DNA of 64,000 nucleotides from Magnetococcales bacterium. GTDB lineage: Bacteria > Pseudomonadota > Magnetococcia > Magnetococcales > Magnetaquicoccaceae. The notes under the pieces were generated by a model. That model had not been told where the DNA came from. It saw only the letters and a program-made list of their open reading frames with translations, and did not search any database. The stretch covers positions 1-64,000 of the forward strand of contig JADGAZ010000004.1 of the NCBI GenBank assembly GCA_015231755.1, in the 5' to 3' direction. Positions 44,397-55,000 of this stretch are shown piece by piece. The position numbers and the translations under genes were made by a program. Position 1 is the first letter of the stretch. Every line of letters starts with the position of its first letter.

Positions 44397-45392
44397 TTAC
44401 TTGTCGAGCGGGAGCTTCTGGGTGATGCGGATCGCCCGCTTGCCATCCACGATCCCAGCCAGCCCCTTGTACTTGGCCTGTCCCTCCACTTCCACGTCCA
44501 TCTCTTCCGAGAGGTCATGGGTCAAGGGCAGCACGTCCCCCACCTGCAGATTCAACATCTCCCGCACCGACATGCGTTCCCGGGAGACCACCGGGGAGAG
44601 TTCCAGCGGCACCAGACCCAACTGATGGAACAGGGTTTCGATCCAGGCCGTGGAGCCTTCCACCAGATCCTTCTGCTGGAAACCCACTTTCAATTGTTGC
44701 TTGAACAGTTCCAGGATTACCGAAGGATAACAGATGGTCAACGTCCCTTCGGAATCCCCCACCTCCACCGCGAAGGAGATGAGAAACACGGTCTCGTCCA
44801 GAGGCATCACCGCCGCAAACTGGGGTTGATTCTCCCAGCGGGTCAGGACCAGCTTGAACGAGTTGTCGAGTTTTTTCCAGGAGAGTTCGATCTGCTCCCG
44901 GGTCACATCCATGATGCGGTCGATGACCTTCATCTCGAAGGGCGAGAAGTTGCGGAACGGTCGTTCCGAATCCCCGGATCCGCCAAAAAAGCCTTCGAGA
45001 ATATGGTAGACCACCTCCCCGTCGATGGCCAGCAGGCTCATGGACTGGGAGGGTTCGACCCGCAGAATGTTGATGAAGATCGGCGGATCCAGACCGTGCA
45101 GAAAACGACCGAAAATCTGGTTGGTCGTGGATTTGGGCTGCACATGGACCTCCCGTCCCACCTTCTGGGTGAGCTTGAAGGAGAGTTGCGAGGCCAGATG
45201 TTCATTGATCAGATCCAATCCGGGCAAAGCGCCGACCCGAATGGCCGTCTTTTGCCCAAAGAAAAAGGAGGTGACCTTTTTTTCTTCTTTTTCGGACTTG
45301 GCGCTCTCCTCGCCACCGTCGAGGTTGATAGAGCCTTCGTCCAGCCCCGCCATCAGGGCGTCAATCTCTTCCGAGGAAAGGATTTGAGTCAT
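44397..45392 (-). CDS. fliM: Flagellar motor switch protein FliM
   Basis: The N-terminus has LSSEEIDALMAGLDEG, the conserved CheY-P-binding EIDAL segment. The middle CheC-like domain follows (VHVQPKSTTNQIFGRFLHGLDPPIFINILRVEPSQSMSLLAIDGEVVYHILEGFFGG) and a C-terminal SpoA domain (LPLTHDLSEEMDVEVEGQAKYKGLAG). The 331-residue length is normal. It lies 30 bases after fliL. Confidence 0.97.
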   Translation of the reverse strand: MTQILSSEEIDALMAGLDEGSINLDGGEESAKSEKEEKKVTSFFFGQKTAIRVGALPGLDLINEHLASQLSFKLTQKVGREVHVQPKSTTNQIFGRFLHGLDPPIFINILRVEPSQSMSLLAIDGEVVYHILEGFFGGSGDSERPFRNFSPFEMKVIDRIMDVTREQIELSWKKLDNSFKLVLTRWENQPQFAAVMPLDETVFLISFAVEVGDSEGTLTICYPSVILELFKQQLKVGFQQKDLVEGSTAWIETLFHQLGLVPLELSPVVSRERMSVREMLNLQVGDVLPLTHDLSEEMDVEVEGQAKYKGLAGIVDGKRAIRITQKLPLDK

Positions 45393-45422
45393 CGTATTTC
45401 CGATCGAGAATCAACCGCCCGA

Positions 45423-46004
45423 TTATTGAATGACAAATTCCGTAAAGTAGACCCGGGTGATGGAACCATTCACCAGGAGCGCATTGATCCTGGCCAAAAG
45501 TTCCTCCCGCAGCCGGAACTTCCCTTCCAGGGCCTGCAACTCCCTGGAGGATTTCGAGGTCAGAAGCGCCAGGATCACATCCTGCAACTGGGGCTTGCGC
45601 CGTTCCAGTTCCTGTTCCAGGGGCGACTTGCTGGCGGAAGAGGCTCCCTCTTTGCCGTGTTCTTCTTTCTTCTCGCCGCCCTTGCCGGCGGGTTCGCCTT
45701 TTTTGCCGCCGTCATCCATTTCCAACTGGATGGTGGTCTTGAGATAACGGTTGCCCTTGGGCTCGTTCAAGTTGACCACGAACGGGTCCAGCTTGAACAT
45801 CACCCCGACCATCTCTTCGGGTTTTCTGGATTTCTGCTCCGGCGTGGGTTCCAGTTTCTCCGCCTCGGCGGCCTGCTTGCCACCCATGGACGAACCGAGA
45901 AAATAACCCCCACCCACTCCCAACAACAAGGCAACCACCGGGAAAATGATTTTCATCAATCCCCCTTTGCCACCTCCCGACTCCTGCTCCGCATCGTCTG
46001 CCAT
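45423..46004 (-). CDS. fliL: Flagellar basal body-associated protein FliL
   Basis: FliL surrounds the stator at the inner membrane. A single helix (residues 18-38, MKIIFPVVALLLGVGGGYFLG) leads to a periplasmic domain with KLDPFVVNLNEPKGNRYLKTTIQLEM and a C-terminal half ending in YFTEFVIQ. A Lys/Glu/Gly-rich insert (about residues 97-125) interrupts the domain. AAGGAAGG lies five bases before the ATG. A TTGACA-like element and an ACCGAT/ATCGGT inverted repeat (46026-46046) lie in the 107-base upstream gap, possibly a fliLMNOP promoter, but no good -10 was seen. Confidence 0.93.
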   Translation of the reverse strand: MADDAEQESGGGKGGLMKIIFPVVALLLGVGGGYFLGSSMGGKQAAEAEKLEPTPEQKSRKPEEMVGVMFKLDPFVVNLNEPKGNRYLKTTIQLEMDDGGKKGEPAGKGGEKKEEHGKEGASSASKSPLEQELERRKPQLQDVILALLTSKSSRELQALEGKFRLREELLARINALLVNGSITRVYFTEFVIQ

Positions 46005-46111
46005 GAGACCCTTCCTTTATTTCGTACCGATTGTGTTGGGATCGGTGTCAAGTTAACAAACCGCAGCGCCATGCACAAAGCCTTTTTCCCCGCGGGGCAA
46101 AAAAACCGGCA

Positions 46112-47563
46112 TTACCGCTTGAGGGAGATCAACTCCTCCAGCATGCCGTCCGTGACCGAAACGATGCGGGAGTTGGCCTGGAATCCGCGCTGCGTGGTGA
46201 TCATGCGCACAAACTCGGCGGACATGTCCACGTTGGACTGCTCCAGGGAGTTGGAAAGGATGCTCCCCAACCGTCCGCTCTGGGCCGTACCCACCCGGGG
46301 CAGACCGGAATTGATGGTCTCTTTGTAAAGATTGGAACCCGTCTGCTCCAGGGCCAGTTCGTCGTTGAAGTCCACCAGCGCGACCTGGAAAAGCTGCTTG
46401 GTCTGTCCGTTGGTGTAATATCCACTGAGAATGCCATCCTGATTGACCGCCAACTTGTCCAGGAAGCCAGAGGGGAAACCATCCTGGCTGAGACGCAGGG
46501 TGGCGAAACCGCTGGAGACCTGAATGCTGCCCTCGCCACCGGTATTGTCCGTGTCATCCGCCACGGTTCCCGCGCCGAAGAGCACATCCAGGGTCTTTTT
46601 GGAAAAGTCATTGGTGGAGTCGGCCTTGGTGCCGATGGCATCACCGAAATCAAACAGAATCTCCTGGGGTTCGGCACCGCTGAAATTAAACAGCAACGGG
46701 GTGGAACCTTCGCTTTCGAGTTTTCCCATGGCGTTGAACTTCAATTGACCCGCCGTGTAGGTGGCCCCGGTCGGGGTGGCCTTGACGTTGGCGGCGGTCA
46801 GGTCCACGGCCTTCAGATCGCCAGTGCCCGCCTCATCGGTAACCGCGTGCCACTCCCAGGTATTGTCATCCGTGGTGTTGAGCTTGCGGAACTGGATCTC
46901 CACGTTGTGACCCTTGCCACGGGAGTCGTAGACCCGGATCGAGGTGGAAAAATCATAGCTGGCGGGATCGGTGGCGCTGTAGGGCAGATCCGCGCTTTTG
47001 GCCACAGTATTGGAGTCCAGATTGACCCCCACCACCGCCTTGCTGGTGGGCATGGGATCGGCGTTGTTGGCCGTGGAGATGTTGATGGCGGTCAACCCCC
47101 CCGCCTTCTGGTTGCCATCCACATCCAGCTCCCACCCCTGGATCACCAAACCGCTGGAGTTCACCAAGTCACCCTTGATGTCCTTGCGGAAGGAACCCGC
47201 CCGGGTATAGAAGGTGTCCATGGGACGTCCCGACACATCCAGCTTCGTGCTCAAAGCCGGATCCTTCACCATGAAAAACCCCTTGCCGTCGATGGAGAGA
47301 TCCGTCACGCTGGCGGTGGAAAGAAACGCACCCTGAGACATGTTTTGGGTGATGTCGGCCAAACCCACACCGGTACCCACCTGTTTCTGGGCACCGGATC
47401 CGGTACTCCCCACAGACTGGACCAGCACATCCTCGAACGAGGAGGTACTCGCCTTGAAGGCCGTGGTATTGGCGTTGGCCAAGTTGTTACCGATCACGGT
47501 CATGGCTTCGCCGAAGTTGATCAAGGCGCTCGAACCGGAATACATCGCTTGCATGATGGACAT
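46112..47563 (-). CDS. flgE: Flagellar hook protein FlgE
   Basis: The 483-residue protein has the N-terminal rod-type motif MSIMQAMYSGSSALINFGEAMTVIGNNLANANTTAFKAS. The FlgE D2 domain lies in the middle (around 160-300). The C-terminal coiled-coil motif is SNSLEQSNVDMSAEFVRMITTQRGFQANSR. Hook subunits are exported through the flagellar type III gate and polymerise under the FlgD cap. GGAGAG precedes the ATG. It follows flgD by 56 bases. Confidence 0.96.
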   Translation of the reverse strand: MSIMQAMYSGSSALINFGEAMTVIGNNLANANTTAFKASTSSFEDVLVQSVGSTGSGAQKQVGTGVGLADITQNMSQGAFLSTASVTDLSIDGKGFFMVKDPALSTKLDVSGRPMDTFYTRAGSFRKDIKGDLVNSSGLVIQGWELDVDGNQKAGGLTAINISTANNADPMPTSKAVVGVNLDSNTVAKSADLPYSATDPASYDFSTSIRVYDSRGKGHNVEIQFRKLNTTDDNTWEWHAVTDEAGTGDLKAVDLTAANVKATPTGATYTAGQLKFNAMGKLESEGSTPLLFNFSGAEPQEILFDFGDAIGTKADSTNDFSKKTLDVLFGAGTVADDTDNTGGEGSIQVSSGFATLRLSQDGFPSGFLDKLAVNQDGILSGYYTNGQTKQLFQVALVDFNDELALEQTGSNLYKETINSGLPRVGTAQSGRLGSILSNSLEQSNVDMSAEFVRMITTQRGFQANSRIVSVTDGMLEELISLKR

Positions 47564-47619
47564 AACAGCTCTCCGTGGACAATGGACCCGCGAGGTCTCT
47601 TAAAATTGGACTATGAATG

Positions 47620-48279
47620 CTATCCCTGTTCAACCTGGCGCACGTCGGCCAGATTCACCCGCCGCCCGTTCATTTCCAGGATGACTCCAGAGGTATCGTT
47701 GATCACCGCCTTCACCACACCGGACTCCAGGGTGGAAACCGCTACAGAGTTCCCCTCCGAATCCTGCCTGGTGACGGAAAATTGATAGTTGCCATTCGGG
47801 ATGGCCGTATCCCGCACCGTATAACTTTGGGATCCGCTGTCAAAAGTTTGCGCGGGAATGGTCTTGACCACCTGACCGGTCTCATCCAACAGGTTGATGG
47901 TGACCGCTCCGGTCTGGGGCATGTCGAAACGCAGTTTCCCCTCCCCGCTGGCCATGGTCATATTGTTGCCTTCCACCACCGCCACCTTGCCGATATAGGA
48001 GACCGCCTGATTCATCTGACCGACATTCTGGGACTTCACCAGTTGTTCCAGCAGTTGATTGCTTTTCTGTTGTTCGTTCAAGCCGGTGAACTGGGCCATC
48101 TGACTGGTGAATTCGGTGTTTTCCACCGGTTTCATCGGGTCTTGATACTGCAATTGCGCGGTCAACAATTTCAGGAAATCAACCCGCAACTGATCGGCGT
48201 CCTGAGTGGTCTGGGCGTACTTGGTCGAGGTGGTATCCACCGTAGGAATGCTGCCATATACTCCACTCGTGCTGCTCAT
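47620..48279 (-). CDS. flgD: Flagellar hook capping protein FlgD
   Basis: The N-terminal motif is QLRVDFLKLLTAQLQYQDPMKPVENTEFTSQMAQFTGLNEQQKSNQLLEQL, diagnostic for FlgD. Residues 95-215 form the Ig/tudor-like part (GAVTINLLDETGQVVKTI, GNYQFSVTR). FlgD caps the growing hook. Length (219 residues) is normal. It lies between fliK and flgE, the common order. Confidence 0.96.
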   Translation of the reverse strand: MSSTSGVYGSIPTVDTTSTKYAQTTQDADQLRVDFLKLLTAQLQYQDPMKPVENTEFTSQMAQFTGLNEQQKSNQLLEQLVKSQNVGQMNQAVSYIGKVAVVEGNNMTMASGEGKLRFDMPQTGAVTINLLDETGQVVKTIPAQTFDSGSQSYTVRDTAIPNGNYQFSVTRQDSEGNSVAVSTLESGVVKAVINDTSGVILEMNGRRVNLADVRQVEQG

Positions 48280-48398
48280 CGTCCATACTCCCGTCTGTCG
48301 TCGGAACCCATGTCAGGGTCGGTTCCCGCCGGGGCGATCATCGACCCTGAAGCTGTTTCATTCACATTTCGCGCCAAAATTGCGTCTTTTTCAGACAA

Positions 48399-49754
48399 TC
48401 AGGCAAAAAGACTCAAACCTGCGGCCCCTCCACTGCTGGCGACAGGCGGCGAACGCAAGGATTCCATGGACAACTCTCCACGATCACTCCCCCGTCCACC
48501 CCACCAAATCTGGGATTGCTGCCGTTCGTCATCCGCCGGATTGCCCCCCTGGAATCCCCACTCCGGAGCGTTTCCGCCACCGCTGCCGTCATCCACATGG
48601 ACGATCACCTCTCCCATTTCAAGATTCTGGCGGGCCAACGCTTCCCGCAACTGGGGCATTTGACGGTTCAGGATATCCCGTGTCGCTTCCGATTCGGTGG
48701 TGATCATCAAATGGACCTGACGCTCATCGTCCACCACCAGCCGCATATCCAGCCCTCCCAGATCCCGGGGATGCAGGGAAATCCGCACCTGTTCCGCACC
48801 GCCGGGACGGGAGATGACCCGCAACCGCCCCACTTCGTCGGCCAGATCATCGGCAAAGGTCGGAGAGTTGGCCGAAAGAGGGGTCTGGGAGGTGAGTCCC
48901 GGCTTGCCCGGGGCGGTGGGACTGCCATCGGAAACCAGACGCATGGCAAAAGCGAAATCGTTCTTGTCGTCGCCGGAGGTCAAGGCTTGCAGATGAGAGA
49001 CTTCGGGACGGGTCATGCCCCGGGCACCCATGGTTTCGGCGAGCCGTTGGGCCGGGGAAGGAGGAACGGCGAATTCGTGGACAGGAGACGGACCCGGAGA
49101 CGCGGGGGCTTGTCCCGTCGGATTGGGTTGACCCGGCGCCACGCCCTGACCCGGCAGTGACGGTATATTGGCGGAACCTGGAGACGCGGTTCCTTCCGTG
49201 GTGGGCGTACCGGACAAGGCGGCCACATGACCCTCCACAGGGACGATCAAGGCGCCATGGGGCAAGGCCAGCCACATTTCATCCCCTTTTTTCCGGTTGG
49301 AACGGGGTTTCCCCGGAGAACCGGCACTCTCTTGCAACGGTTTTTCTCCGGTCATCCCGGCGCAAGCCGTGGTCTCTGCGGATTCGGTGGTTTGCCCGGC
49401 GGCTTCGGATTCACTCTCGACATCCCGGGCTTCCCGGGCTTCCCGGGCTTCCCGGACTTCCCGGGATTCCTGGGAAACCCGCGCCTCCCGGGCCTCGCCG
49501 GATGCGCGGGTTTCCCGGGCTTCACTGACGTTTGCGGCATTTTTTTCAGACTCTTCCACCTCGGAACGGGAGCGGGCCGATTCGGTCTGGCTCTCGTCCT
49601 GTCCGGCAGCGGACTTGCGGGCCTCGGCCCGTTGCAACGCCTTCTCGAAATGGCGGGCGCTCGCCTCCTCGGCGGACCTGGTGACCGTTGTCCGCTCCGC
49701 ACTGGCGGGCGGACGCATCTCCACCTGGGGAATGGACATCTTCAACAAGGTCAT
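48399..49754 (-). CDS. fliK: Flagellar hook-length control protein FliK
   Basis: ATG 49754 after GAGAG is taken as start (451 residues); frames upstream have TTG or ATG without ribosome sites. The C-terminal FliK domain (from about 320) has RISLHPRDLGGLDMRLVVDDERQVHLMITTESEATRDILNRQMPQLREALARQNLEM, the substrate-switch region. The N-terminal half is low complexity: an Arg/Glu/Ala repeat (residues about 80-115), then Pro/Gly-rich. Such disordered ruler regions are typical and diverge fast. Confidence 0.93.
   Translation of the reverse strand: MTLLKMSIPQVEMRPPASAERTTVTRSAEEASARHFEKALQRAEARKSAAGQDESQTESARSRSEVEESEKNAANVSEARETRASGEAREARVSQESREVREAREAREARDVESESEAAGQTTESAETTACAGMTGEKPLQESAGSPGKPRSNRKKGDEMWLALPHGALIVPVEGHVAALSGTPTTEGTASPGSANIPSLPGQGVAPGQPNPTGQAPASPGPSPVHEFAVPPSPAQRLAETMGARGMTRPEVSHLQALTSGDDKNDFAFAMRLVSDGSPTAPGKPGLTSQTPLSANSPTFADDLADEVGRLRVISRPGGAEQVRISLHPRDLGGLDMRLVVDDERQVHLMITTESEATRDILNRQMPQLREALARQNLEMGEVIVHVDDGSGGGNAPEWGFQGGNPADDERQQSQIWWGGRGSDRGELSMESLRSPPVASSGGAAGLSLFA
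49423..49520 (-). repeat. Short 9-base tandem repeats in fliK encoding REA units
   Basis: Imperfect copies of a 9-base unit (gggcttccc on the plus strand) recur about ten times and encode Arg-Glu-Ala/Val triplets in the disordered N-terminal half of FliK. Copy number probably varies between strains. Confidence 0.75.
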
Positions 49755-50004
49755 GGCAAGACTCTCGACGATGGAGTTGGCACAAAAAAGACGGGTATCC
49801 AACTCCATTACATTCAAACATCATGCCATATTGACAATTCAACCCCGACGCCATCCCCTGTCCCCCTGAACGGGACCGGGAGGCAAGATCCTCCACACCG
49901 GGCATTTTCTGCCCGAACCGGAAGCGCCGGTTTTGCCGACCCGGCAATCCCACCCTGCTTCCGATCTGCCGAATGGCGAACCGGAGGTCAAACCATCCCC
50001 CCCA

Positions 50005-50997
50005 TCACAACCGCGCAACCAACTCCCGCACGATCTCCGCCGCCGGCTGAATGGAACGCACCATGCCCACGCTCTGCCCGGCCATCACCGAACCGTGTTC
50101 CACATCGCCATCGATGGCGGCGCGACGCAAGGCGCCGGCCCAGAAATGTTCCAGCTCCAGTTGGGCTTCGGCCCGGGCCTTGCGGCCTTCCCGTACCTCC
50201 TGCACCAACTCCAACTGCAAGCGGTTGAACTGCTCGGTTCCCTTGTTGAACAGGGCGCGTACCGGAATCACCGGCAGCACCGGATCAAACTGCACCGTCA
50301 CCACCGCGTCCCGGGCCTGGGCCTGAATGAAACGCTGCTTGAATTTTTCATGGGCCACGCACTCCGTGGCGCAGACGAACCGGGTGCCCACCTGCACCCC
50401 CGCGGCCCCCAGGGCCACCATGGCCGCCGTGGTGGCCCCATCGGCGATCCCTCCGGCCACGAACACCGGCACCTCCGAGATGTGCGGCAAAATCTCTTGG
50501 GCCAGCACCAGCGTGGAGACCGGTCCCACATGCCCCCCCGCCTCGTGACCTTCGATGATCAGGGCGTCGGCCCCCCGCTGGATCAGCCGTTTGGCCAAAG
50601 CCAGGGAGGGAGCGAACAGGATCACCTTGACCCCGGCGCCACGCAACGCATCGACGGTCTCACGGCCCGGAAGCCCGCCGGCCAGCACACAATGGCTCAC
50701 CTTCTCTTCGATGACCATGTTCACGAACTCCGGCAAGGCCGGATTCATGACAATCAGATTGATGCCGAACGGTTTATCGGTCAGAGAGCGCACCCCCCGC
50801 ACCTCCTCCCGGGCCAGTTCCACCGGCATGCTGCCCGTGGCCAGCACACCAAATCCCCCGGCTTCCGAGATGGCCGCCACCAAATGACGTTCGGAAAGCC
50901 AAGACATGGCTCCCCCCATCACGGCGTGCTGCACACCGAGAAACGCCATGCCCCGTCGCCAGGAGTCCGGAACCGTTTCAGTGGTCATAGTCTTCAT
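50005..50997 (-). CDS. Nitronate monooxygenase / FabK-like flavin enzyme
   Basis: A TIM-barrel 2-nitropropane-dioxygenase-family protein of 330 residues: FLGVQHAVMGGAMSWLSERHLVAAISEAGGFGVLATG, PFGINLIVMNP, ADALIIEGHEAGGHVGP, VPVFVAGGIADGATTAAMVALGAAGVQVGTRFVC. It binds FMN. Members are nitronate monooxygenases or enoyl-ACP reductase II (FabK); the sequence alone does not separate these. ATG 50997 after GGAG is taken as start; TTG 51006 and ATG 50988 are alternatives. It lies between fliK and the 51.1-kb hairpin and is probably monocistronic. Confidence 0.88.
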   Translation of the reverse strand: MKTMTTETVPDSWRRGMAFLGVQHAVMGGAMSWLSERHLVAAISEAGGFGVLATGSMPVELAREEVRGVRSLTDKPFGINLIVMNPALPEFVNMVIEEKVSHCVLAGGLPGRETVDALRGAGVKVILFAPSLALAKRLIQRGADALIIEGHEAGGHVGPVSTLVLAQEILPHISEVPVFVAGGIADGATTAAMVALGAAGVQVGTRFVCATECVAHEKFKQRFIQAQARDAVVTVQFDPVLPVIPVRALFNKGTEQFNRLQLELVQEVREGRKARAEAQLELEHFWAGALRRAAIDGDVEHGSVMAGQSVGMVRSIQPAAEIVRELVARL

Positions 50998-51095
50998 ATT
51001 CTCCAAAAAGGTCTGCCTGTTAAGAAAACTTTAAAGAGGGGCGGAATACGGAACCGGGAATCCCCGTCGCACGAGGGGATAAAGACCGGGTACCC

Positions 51096-51137
51096 AAGAC
51101 GAAAAGACCGGGCACCAAGGCCCGGTCTTTTCGTCTT
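51096..51137 (-). terminator. Strong 18-bp hairpin terminator downstream of the 129-aa gene
   Basis: A perfect 18-bp stem (51096-51113 paired with 51120-51137, core AAAAGACCGGGC) has a 6-base loop ACCAAG. Each arm ends in A/T-rich bases rather than a separate T run, so it can act in both directions. A partial copy of the arm (AAAGACCGGGTACCC at 51081-51095) stands just beside it. It separates the 129-residue gene from the nitronate monooxygenase gene. Confidence 0.7.
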
Positions 51138-51219
51138 GCCATCCTTCGGATCGAAAAAAGTCACCGCTGCCCTTTGGTTGCGGATTCCAAAGGAAGGGCG
51201 CCTCTTGAACCCTTTGAAA

Positions 51220-51609
51220 TCAGGCGGCGGCCGCGATGGCGGCGAGATCGATGTCATCCGGATCCTGGAGGTCCAGACACGACTGGCCGGCTTGTTTCTT
51301 GCTTGCCGGTCCAAGGCAGACTTTCAAACGCTCTTCCAGGCGGTTCAAGGCCCATTTGGGATCGATGTTGACCAGGGAACAAATCCAGTTGAAAGAACCC
51401 GGCTCCATGGAGGAGGAGTGAAACCATTTCCGCAAGGTGCGATAATCATAACGAAACACCGGATCCTCCATCACGGCCGGATCCTGACGATACCGCTCCA
51501 GGGCCACGAGATCACGCACCGCCCGATCCATGACGGCCATCCAGAGATGGGTGTCATTATTGTCCACGGCAGGCTCATGCAACAGTTCCGAAACGACCGA
51601 TTTGTTCAT
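51220..51609 (-). CDS. Hypothetical protein (129 aa)
   Basis: ATG 51609 has GGGAGAG seven bases before. The soluble product has HLWMAVMDRAVRDLVALERYRQDP, YDYRTLRKWFHSSSMEPGSFNWICSLVNIDPKWALNRLEERL, and an acidic/Ala tail (DPDDIDLAAIAAAA). The middle, with a WF..S..EPGSFNWIC pattern, looks like a helix-turn-helix or DNA-contact region, but this is only an impression. No family recognised. It is divergent from the cheA operon with a 425-base gap and ends in a strong hairpin, so it is an independent unit. Confidence 0.65.
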   Translation of the reverse strand: MNKSVVSELLHEPAVDNNDTHLWMAVMDRAVRDLVALERYRQDPAVMEDPVFRYDYRTLRKWFHSSSMEPGSFNWICSLVNIDPKWALNRLEERLKVCLGPASKKQAGQSCLDLQDPDDIDLAAIAAAA

Positions 51610-52034
51610 AGTACAACTCTCCCTGTCAGACCCGATGGCCCGTCTTTACTAGATGATTTTAAACGAGAACAACGCCCATGGGCGCAGTCCGGACAAAACG
51701 ATAACCGCGCTCTCTTCGTCCCATCGCGGCCCGCGGCGTACAGGGGGATTCCACCCCCTTCGCCATGGCCACGACCCATTTGTAACATAGCGTAAATGGG
51801 AAAAATGCATCCAAAGCGCGTTAATCATAGCCGAAACATTCCAAAAATGATATAGAAATTTTCGCCGCGATCCATTTTCACGCGGCCAGACGTGCCTGTG
51901 GGGGAATGCCTCCTTGTCCATCTTGATTTCTCGGATGGAATCCCGATACACTGATAAAGTCCGCCTCTTAAAAAAAGGGTTGCGGTCCGTAACAACCCGT
52001 AACAAGCGTCGCGCGTTCAGGGGAAATTGTCGTC
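51610..52034. other. Divergent intergenic region upstream of the cheA operon
   Basis: This 425-base region carries promoters for the leftward 129-residue gene and the rightward chemotaxis operon. A weak TTGATT-18-TACACT pair (near 51924-51953) is the best sigma-70-like candidate upstream of cheA. A direct repeat CCGTAACAA/CCGTAACAAG (about 51987-52006) follows. No convincing gene, sigma-54 or sigma-28 site was found. Confidence 0.4.
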
Positions 52035-55000
52035 ATGGCCGAGGAAGATGATGAACTATTGGGCATGTTCGTGCAGGAAGCCACCGAGCATTTGGAGACC
52101 ATCGAGCCTGACCTTCTGACCCTGGAGGAACGAGGCGACAGCACGGATCCGGAGATCATCAACCGGCTGTTCCGCAGCGTGCACTCGATCAAAGGCTCGG
52201 CCGGATTCTTCGGACTTTCCAGCATCACCAAGCTGAGCCACACCATGGAGAATCTCCTGGGCAAGGTGCGGGACAAGTCCATGTCGGTGTCGCCAGCCGT
52301 CACGGACAGTCTGCTCTCCGGGCTCGACAAGCTGCAAACCATGATCCACGACGTGTCGGCCAGCGAATCCGTGGACGCCAGCGAACAGATCGCCACCATC
52401 CAGGCCATCCTGGAAGGCAGCGGCATGGGGGGGGGAGCGGCGCCGAAAGTGCTGGCAGCCCCGGCTCCCAAACCCGCGCCCACCCCGGAACCGGCTCCGG
52501 AACCCGAACCGGTCCCCGAGGCCGATCCCGGGGAGTCCGACGACGCCCCTGCGGCAACCGGGACGGAAACCAAAAAGGTGGTGCTCAAGACCTTCGACCT
52601 GCAAAAATATCCGGAGGCGGTGGCCGATGCGGTCACCCATGGACGCCGGTTTTTCTCCATCACCATGGATCTGCCGTCTGGCAAGGACGAGCGGATCGAC
52701 CTGTTCAACACCACCAAATCCTTGATGGAATCGGTGGGATCCATCGTGGCCACGGATCCGTCCTTCCAGTCCAACAAGGAACTGGAAGCCCTGGAAACCA
52801 CCTCTTTGGCGGTCCTGCTCTCCACGGTCTTGGAGGATGATCTGCTGCTGTCGCTGCTACAGGTGGCGCCGGACCACATCCAGAAGCAGGCCCTGCCCGC
52901 CGGCGCGGCCCAGACCGCCCAGGTCACCGCGACCCGCAAGGCCTCCGGACCGATTGTCGTGGCCAGCAAACCCCGGGAGATCAACAACAACGACGAAGAC
53001 GAGGACGAAGACGACTCCGGCCAACGGACCAAAAGTCCCCACACCCCCCGTCTCAAAAAACCCAAATATGCCGCCACCCCCAAGCGCAGCGCCACCCCCC
53101 GCACCGGAGCCCCCACCACCAAAAGTTCCAGCCCCACGGTGGAAGAGACCCTGCGGGTCAGCGTCTCCTTGCTGGACGAGCTGATCAACAACGCGGGAGA
53201 ACTGGTGCTGGCCAGAAACCAGCTCTCCCGCGCCGCCGTGGAGGTGCAGGCCAAATTCCCCCACTTCGGACCTTTGGTGCAAAATCTGGACTCCATCACC
53301 AGCCGCATCCAGGAACGGGTCATGCAGGCCCGCATGCAGCCGGTTTCGGTGGTGTTCAACAAGTTTCCCCGCATCGTGCGGGATCTGGCCCACAAACTGG
53401 GCAAAAAAATCGATCTGGAACTGCGGGGCGGCGACGTGGATCTGGACAAGTCGGTGATCGAACATCTCTCCGATCCCCTGACCCACATGATCCGCAACGT
53501 GGCCGACCACGCCATCGAAATGCCCCAGGACCGTCTGGCCAACAACAAACCCGAAGCCGGACAGGTGGAACTGGCCGCCTATCACGAAAACGGCATGGTG
53601 AACATCTCCTTGGCCGATGACGGTGGCGGCATCGACGCGGAACGAGTCAAGGCCAAGGCGCTGGAACGGGGCGTGATCACCGAACGCCAGGCCGACACCA
53701 TGAGCGAAGAAGACGCCCTGGATCTCATCTTCGCGCCGGGTTTCTCCATGGCCAAGAAGATCTCCGATGTCTCGGGCCGCGGCGTGGGCATGGACGTGGT
53801 GCGCACCAATATCGAAAAACTCGGTGGCACGGTTCAGATCCTCTCCAAGGTGGGCAAGGGGACCACCATCATTCTCAAGCTTCCCCTGACCCTGGCCATC
53901 ATTCCGGCCATGATCGTGTCCGCGGGCAACCAGCGTTTCGCCATTCCGGAGATCGGACTGGTGGAAATCGTGCGGGTGGCGGAATCCGACCGTGCCCAAC
54001 AGATCGAAATCGTTGGCAACGCCCCGGTGCTGCGACTGCGCAACATGCTGCTGCCTTTGGTGGATCTCACCGAAGTGTTGAACATTCCGCGCGTCTGGCC
54101 CGCCGACAGCCAGGAACCCGACCGCCGGGAACGGCTTTCCGACCGTCGGGGCGCCATGCGCAAGGCCAAGGAAGCCTCCATCAACAGCAAAAACCACACC
54201 GATCCCCTCACCGATCGCCGGGATCCCCACACCCTGGTGGCCTACGTGATGGTCCTCAACGTAGGCGGCAACGAGTTCGGCATGGTGGTGGATGAAGTCC
54301 TCGACAGCGAAGAGATCGTGGTGAAGCCCCTGCCCGCCTTCTTCAAGGACAACCCCTGTTTCTCGGCCACCACCATTCTGGGTGATGGCAGCGTCTCCTT
54401 GATCATCGACTACGCCGGACTCATGGAGCAGGCCCAGATCAACTTCAGCAACGTGGAACGGGCCACCCGCATGGATCTGGACGAGGAACGCCGGGCCGCC
54501 TTGCGGGAGAGACAGAACATCATCCTGCTGGAAACCGGTACCGGACTCATCATGGGTATTGTCCACAGCATGGTGCGCCGGGTGGAGAAGATCTCCCCCA
54601 AACTCCTCGACACCATCGGCGGACTCCCCTATGTACGCTACGACGGCAAGACCTTCCGGGCCATCTACCCGGATCACGTCCTGGGACTCGAAGGCATGGG
54701 GCTGTCCCGCAACAGCAGCGACTCCGAGGAAGAGGAGGATCTCAACCTCTGCATGGTGGTGCCCAACATCCCGGACATCCAGGCCGGTCTGATCTTCTCG
54801 CGCATCCTCGACACCCGGGAGACCAACATCGATCTGGATTGCCGCGCCATCCAGGCTCCTGGCCTGTTCGGTTCGGCGCAGATCGACGACCGGGTGGTGC
54901 TGTTCCCGGATGTCAACGCCGTGTTCGAGATGGCGGGCATCCGTCCTCCCTGGCTGCCGCCTCAGGTGGAAGGCTCGGGATTCCGCGCCTTGGTGGTGGA

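Noticed and set aside
46083-46105. Palindrome TTTTTCCCCGCGGGGCAAAAA downstream of flgE
   Set aside because: It is a perfect palindrome without a loop, so a weak hairpin; it may aid termination but was not strong enough to call.
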